Source of the DNA: Opitutia bacterium
GTDB taxonomy: Bacteria; Verrucomicrobiota; Verrucomicrobiia; Opitutales; Opitutaceae
Direction of reading: 5' to 3'
Length of the DNA stretch: 54,538 nucleotides
Assembly: GCA_947474365.1 (NCBI GenBank)
Contig: CANJIU010000065.1
Span: forward strand, 1-54,538
The notes under the pieces are model-generated. The model ran no database searches, was not told the origin of the DNA, and worked only from the letters and a program-made list of their open reading frames with translations. This document shows, piece by piece, positions 50,747 through 54,538 of the stretch. Positions within the stretch are counted from its first letter, which is position 1, and every line of letters starts with the position of its first letter. The position numbers were made by a program, and so were the translations under genes.

Positions 50747-52294
50747 TCATGGTCGACGGGGGACGACGGGATCGGATTGCGTCTCCGACTCGAAGCGGAA
50801 CGAGTAGAGCTTCGTCCGATGCGAGCGGAACTCGAGGCTCACCTCCCGGCCGCGCAGGGCCGTGAGATCGGAGTTGCCCCGCCATGACACTTCCGCGCCC
50901 GTGGCGTTCGTCCACACGGGATCGCAGTCGTCCGCGCTGAAACCCGGCAGCGGCCGCCCGGCGCCGTCAAGCAGCGCGACGCGCAGGTTGCCCAGCGCCC
51001 CGGTGTCGACGTTGAGTCGCAGGCGGGCCGCCTCGACTGGCACTGGCACGGTGCGCGCCCAGCCCGGGGCACCGCCTGTGTCGAGCGACACGAATCCGTC
51101 CACCCGCTGCACGTGCCGGTAGATCGCCCCTTCCGGCCGGAGCTTCCGCTCCTCGACCGCGCCGTGCCGCCCGCGGAAGCCCGTGCCGTATTGCCAGATC
51201 TCATCTCCGCGCACCACCAGGCCGGGGCCGATGTAGGTCATGTTCTGGCTCTCGCCCCCCGCCAGGCCCGGGGCGACATAAGGCGCGCGGTCGTAACGCT
51301 CCCACCGCACGCCGTCGCGACTCCCGATGAACTGCACCTCCAGCCGGCCATCGCTGATGTGCCGGTCGCGCAGAAAGAGCGAAGGAAACCCGACGTACCA
51401 GCGCGGATCGAGCGGATACCGCTGCGCCGCGATCGTGTAGACGTCCGTGCCGGGCGGATCGCCGGCGTCGGCGCGCAGCACCGTGGGAATTTCATCCACG
51501 ATACGCGGACGATCGCGGGGGTTCTCGGGGTTGGCCCCCCGGCCCGACGGCCGGACGTCCGCCGGCCGGGCCAGCGTTTCGAGTTCAAGTCGCACCACCT
51601 TGCGGAGCCGGTCGCGCCATTCGCCGCCGACGTCCCAGGCGCGCAGATACAGCACGTATCGCCCGACCCGCTCGTCCCAGAAGGCGATGTTCTGCGTGTC
51701 CGCGCGGAACGGCAGCAACGGCTCCGCGTCCCGCCGCCAGCGCAATCCGTCCGGCGACGTGTAGCGAAACGTGCCCTCGGAGGTCGCATGGCTGACGTAA
51801 ACGTACTCCTCGCCGGGCTCAGCCCTGGGATCGCGGAACACGGCGCCATCCAGGCTGGGGACGCCGACCAGGTTGTTCTGCTTCGACCCGCCGTGCCCGG
51901 CCAGCCCGAGCACCGGCTTGGTCCAGTTCACACCGTCCACCGACTCGGCGTACGCCAGGTTGGGCCGGTTGGCGTCGTCGCGGCAGATGTACCACATCCG
52001 CAGCCGCCCGCCCTCGTCGATCACGGTCGTGTAGAAGCTGATCATGCGTTTTTCCCAGGGCCGGTCGGGCACGATCACGATCTCGCTGCGCTGCGGCGGG
52101 TTCACGTGCAACTCGGCCCGCTCACGCTGCGCCAGCAGGGCTGGGTCGAGAAAGAGGTGCCGCGGGCCCGCGCCCGCCGCGGCGGCGAGCACCAAGGCGA
52201 GGAATCCCGCGACCGCGGGATTACGCGGCCATCCAGAGGAAACGCCGCCGGACCGCCGCGATGACGGGGCATCTTGCAGGCGAAGCTCGGTCAT
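50747..52294 (-). CDS. secreted beta-propeller protein P3, paralogue of P1 and P2
   Basis: 515 residues from the ATG at 52294, which overlaps the P4 stop as ATGA. A longer open frame to 53035 lies inside P4 and is rejected. The n-region is long (about 28 residues, SSRRSGGVSSGWPRNPAV) before the hydrophobic core (AGFLALVLAAAAGAG), so the cleaved end is about residue 43. The body matches P1 and P2: RHLFLDPALLAQRE, RMWYICRD, ESVDGVNW, TSPDGLRW, GSRDGVRW, PGLVVRGDEIWQYGTGF and QRVDGFVSLDTG. The C-terminal module runs from about 418 (LRLNVDTGALGNLRVALLDG) to RTKLYSFRFE, followed by a 14-residue extension. It is translationally coupled to P4. Confidence 0.85.
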   Translation of the reverse strand: MTELRLQDAPSSRRSGGVSSGWPRNPAVAGFLALVLAAAAGAGPRHLFLDPALLAQRERAELHVNPPQRSEIVIVPDRPWEKRMISFYTTVIDEGGRLRMWYICRDDANRPNLAYAESVDGVNWTKPVLGLAGHGGSKQNNLVGVPSLDGAVFRDPRAEPGEEYVYVSHATSEGTFRYTSPDGLRWRRDAEPLLPFRADTQNIAFWDERVGRYVLYLRAWDVGGEWRDRLRKVVRLELETLARPADVRPSGRGANPENPRDRPRIVDEIPTVLRADAGDPPGTDVYTIAAQRYPLDPRWYVGFPSLFLRDRHISDGRLEVQFIGSRDGVRWERYDRAPYVAPGLAGGESQNMTYIGPGLVVRGDEIWQYGTGFRGRHGAVEERKLRPEGAIYRHVQRVDGFVSLDTGGAPGWARTVPVPVEAARLRLNVDTGALGNLRVALLDGAGRPLPGFSADDCDPVWTNATGAEVSWRGNSDLTALRGREVSLEFRSHRTKLYSFRFESETQSDPVVPRRP

Positions 52295-54489
52295 TGATAG
52301 AGGGCGTAGACGCGGGCCCGCTCGGTGTGAAAACGCACGCGCACCGTGCGGCCGGCCAGTTCGGCGCCGGTCCGCCCGGCCCAGCGCAGGGGCTCCGCCA
52401 GCGCGCTGCCGGCGGTCAGCCCGCCCGCGGACCGCGCGTAGCCGGGCAGGACCCTCCCCGCCGCGTCGAGCAACTCGACCGCCAGCGCACCGCTGTATTC
52501 GTAGTTTAGATATAATCCCCCGGCCGGCATCACGAACGGCCGGCTGGTGAACGTGGCGGGCGCGTCCGAGCCGGTCGAAGCGATGCGGTCCGCCGGCAGG
52601 CTGTAAACCTCCTGGTGCTGGCCGGGCCGCGCGCCCTGCGCGGGCGGCAGGTTGTAGAGCTGGTTGCTGGTGAGAAACAGCAGCCGGTCGTGCAACCGCA
52701 TCGGCTCGTGACCGAAATAGATCCGCCAGTCGAGCGTGGCCGGGGTGTCGCGCCACGGCCGGTCCCATTTCACGCCATCGGTGCTCACCCACCACTCCGT
52801 GCCCAGGTGCGGGCCATGCTTGGAGGGCGCCGGATCGTAGGGCACCTGCTCCAGAATCTTTGCCGGACTCGGCGCATACGTAAGCACGATGCCCACCCAG
52901 CGATCGTGGTGCCGGAACGCGATGAACCAGTAGTGCTCCATGTCCACGGGATCCTGCGCGTCCGGAAGAATGAGCTGGTCCTGGCGCAACCACGTGGCGG
53001 GGTCGCTTCCGATGACGTCCTGACCGGGCGTCCACGTGAGCCCGTCGGGGCTGGTGCGAATGGCAACGACGCGCCGCACGCCGCGCCCGCCCAGGCGGGG
53101 TTCCCAGCCAATGTTGTCGGTAATCCGCCGGGGCTGCGGGAGAAGGTCGTAGCTCAGACCGACGTAGACGTAACGGTGGCTTTTGTCGTCCCAGAGCAGA
53201 TGGCCGGCATCGTGGTCCTTGAAGAGCGGGTCCGGCTGCGCCCGCGTGAACGTCGTGCCATCGGAGGAGAAATGGCCGTACCAGCGGACCGGACGAATGC
53301 CGCGCTCGAACGCGAAGTAGCGGTCGTCGCGCGGATTGTAGATCATGCTCATCAGATGCTCCGGCGCCAAGTCTGAAACCAGCGGACGGAGGTGCTCGTA
53401 ATTCAGGCCGTCCCGGGTTTCCGCGCGATAGAGCCCGCCTTCCTTGCGGCTGCTGCCCCAGACGTGATAACGGTCGCCCATCCTCCGGCCAAAAACCGTC
53501 ATCGCCCGCTCCGTGACGGGCAGACCGCGGGTCTCGGCGTAGGGCATCATCGTGTTGGCCTGGAAACGCACGGGGCCTTCCTGTGCCGTCAGATCCGAGG
53601 GCTGCAGGAACACCTGCACGATCTCCCGCTCGTCGGTCGCCGGTCTGGCCGGCAGCAGTCGCAAGATCGTCGGCGGCGATGCCACCTCGACGCCGGCCAG
53701 CGTCGCGTGCACGCGGAGGCTCACCGTGCGGGCTGAAGGCACGTCACCGGTCACGGTCAGATAGGCCGTGTGACGGTCGCGCTTGTCGGACTTCACCTGC
53801 ACCGGTGCATCGTTCGGCTCGACGTCAAAGCGGATGTCCGCCCGGTCCAGGCTGAGAAAACGATCCGATCGGGTCCGGCCGTGCAGCGTGACGCTCATGG
53901 TGTCCCACGCCGCCAGTTCGGAACGCGACGGCTCCAGCCGCAGGCGGTGTGGAATCTGGTCGCCTGACAACGGCACCGTGTGCAGCGAATACACCCGCGC
54001 ATCGCGGGCGTGGATACGCAGCGTCACCTCCCGACCGGCCAGCGCGGTGGTATCACTCCCGTTCCACGAAAGGATCCGATCGGGCTCGTTGACGTCGATG
54101 AGCAGACAGCGTTCCCGGGGATAGGCGGGAAGAACGTTTCCGCTCCGCTCCAGCACCTCCACCATCACGTAGGCCTGCTGCGTGAGGGCGCTCTCGCCGC
54201 GGAGGGTGTCGACGTTGATCCGCAGCGGCTGGGCCGGCATGACGAACGGGCCGACCTCAAAGATGGCGTTGGAAAAGGTCCCGACCGACGGACCGCGCCG
54301 GTGCGCCCGATGCGGCTCGTCGCGCCCCATCAGGCCGCGGGGCTCGGGATAATTTCGCACGTCGCCCCAGATCTTCCTCACCGCGCCTGCGTCCGGCAGC
54401 CGGAGCACGAATTCCCCGGATTCAGCGGCGCCAGCCATTCCGGCGATGAGAAGCAGGAGGGGAACGAGAAAGGTCCGGTGCAGGAGCAT
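52291..54489 (-). CDS. secreted beta-propeller protein P4 flanked by two copies of a sandwich module
   Basis: 732 residues with signal peptide MLLHRTFLVPLLLLIAGMAGAA. Residues about 80-170 (PFVMPAQPLRINVDT ... TTALAGREVTLRIHARDARVYSL, in parts) and about 649-732 (RPFVMPAGGLYLNYE ... GAELAGRTVRVRFHTERARVYAL, in parts) are two copies of one module, also seen at the C-terminus of P1-P3. Between them are an Ig-like stretch (about 175-290) and a propeller of about 350 residues with ETRDGLNY, FSSDGTTF, TSPDGLTW and VSTDGVKW turns. It is the promoter-proximal gene of the set and overlaps P3 by ATGA. Likely role is glycan hydrolysis with module-mediated binding. The catalytic residues and family are not identifiable. 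Confidence 0.83.
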   Translation of the reverse strand: MLLHRTFLVPLLLLIAGMAGAAESGEFVLRLPDAGAVRKIWGDVRNYPEPRGLMGRDEPHRAHRRGPSVGTFSNAIFEVGPFVMPAQPLRINVDTLRGESALTQQAYVMVEVLERSGNVLPAYPRERCLLIDVNEPDRILSWNGSDTTALAGREVTLRIHARDARVYSLHTVPLSGDQIPHRLRLEPSRSELAAWDTMSVTLHGRTRSDRFLSLDRADIRFDVEPNDAPVQVKSDKRDRHTAYLTVTGDVPSARTVSLRVHATLAGVEVASPPTILRLLPARPATDEREIVQVFLQPSDLTAQEGPVRFQANTMMPYAETRGLPVTERAMTVFGRRMGDRYHVWGSSRKEGGLYRAETRDGLNYEHLRPLVSDLAPEHLMSMIYNPRDDRYFAFERGIRPVRWYGHFSSDGTTFTRAQPDPLFKDHDAGHLLWDDKSHRYVYVGLSYDLLPQPRRITDNIGWEPRLGGRGVRRVVAIRTSPDGLTWTPGQDVIGSDPATWLRQDQLILPDAQDPVDMEHYWFIAFRHHDRWVGIVLTYAPSPAKILEQVPYDPAPSKHGPHLGTEWWVSTDGVKWDRPWRDTPATLDWRIYFGHEPMRLHDRLLFLTSNQLYNLPPAQGARPGQHQEVYSLPADRIASTGSDAPATFTSRPFVMPAGGLYLNYEYSGALAVELLDAAGRVLPGYARSAGGLTAGSALAEPLRWAGRTGAELAGRTVRVRFHTERARVYALYQ

Positions 54490-54518
54490 GCAGAAGAACG
54501 TATTTCAATTTCTGGACA

Positions 54519-54538
54519 CTGGGGACGCGACGCCCTCG
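54519..54538. repeat. palindromic repeat, GGGGACGCGACGCCC family, copy 5 (cut by window edge)
   Basis: The last 20 bases, CTGGGGACGCGACGCCCTCG, match the left arm of copies 1 and 3 exactly over the shared part. The right arm would lie outside the window. It is 30 bp upstream of the P4 start, again intergenic. Confidence 0.85.

Noticed and set aside
52295..53035. N-terminal extension of P3 into P4
   Set aside because: The extension is Arg/Ala/Gly-rich, out of frame with P4's real protein and precedes the signal peptide. The ATGA start at 52294 explains P3 better.
238..54489. Assigning the locus to ulvan or fucoidan
   Set aside because: Rhamnosidases and sulfatases fit ulvan, but I see no ulvan lyase or GH105. 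No GH29/GH95/GH107 fucosidase or fucanase is recognisable either. The substrate stays open.

Overview
The window (about 63-65% G+C by eye) is a sulfatase-rich polysaccharide-utilisation region from a Gram-negative bacterium. It most likely comes from the Verrucomicrobiota, class Opitutia (Opitutaceae-like). The reasons are six TonB-dependent outer-membrane receptors (TBDRs) that share an N-terminal LSPFxV signature and end in Phe, secreted family S1 sulfatases, 3-keto-disaccharide hydrolase (DUF1080), ThuA and sialate-O-acetylesterase families, few Shine-Dalgarno sites, and several palindromic intergenic repeat families. Lineage is inferred from style; there is no rRNA gene or other marker.

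Layout. (1) 238-8038 (+): sulfatase S1, DUF1080 protein, TBDR1, TBDR2. (2) 13867-8063 (-): divergent GH78-like protein, SMP-30/lactonase-like protein, canonical GH78 alpha-L-rhamnosidase. (3) 14117-28267 (+): a tightly packed eight-gene operon of TBDR3, sulfatase S2, an unrecognised secreted protein, a GH71/99-like lipoprotein with a CBM9-like tail, sulfatases S3 and S4, TBDR4 and sulfatase S5. Four of its junctions are 4-bp overlaps or 0-bp gaps. (4) 28581-35187 (+): TBDR5, sulfatase S6, sialate O-acetylesterase-like protein, small membrane protein. (5) 35917-35210 (-): GDSL/SGNH hydrolase. (6) 36369-38665 (+): sulfatase S7 and a ThuA-like protein. (7) 44096-39454 (-): TBDR6 and a right-handed beta-helix protein. 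(8) 44517-45872 (+): sulfatase S8. (9) 54489-46126 (-): four related beta-propeller proteins (P4, P3, P2, P1) followed by sulfatase S9.

Working model (inference): sulfated, probably deoxyhexose-containing polysaccharide is cut and desulfated by exported enzymes. Rhamnosidases, a GH71/99-like enzyme, a beta-helix protein and possibly the beta-propellers act on glycosidic bonds. SGNH esterases remove acyl groups, nine S1 sulfatases remove sulfate, and six TBDRs bring oligosaccharides into the periplasm. No SusD, FGE/anSME sulfatase-maturation enzyme, inner-membrane transporter, cytoplasmic sugar pathway or transcription regulator is visible here.

Non-coding content is mostly repeat DNA: a palindromic GGGGACGCGACGCCC family (four copies plus one cut by the right edge), a roughly 145-bp palindromic element present twice at 38.8-39.4 kb, a CCACGGAT inverted pair at 28.3-28.5 kb and a GTCCGC hairpin at 44.4 kb. 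I saw no tRNA, rRNA, CRISPR array, IS transposase or phage gene.
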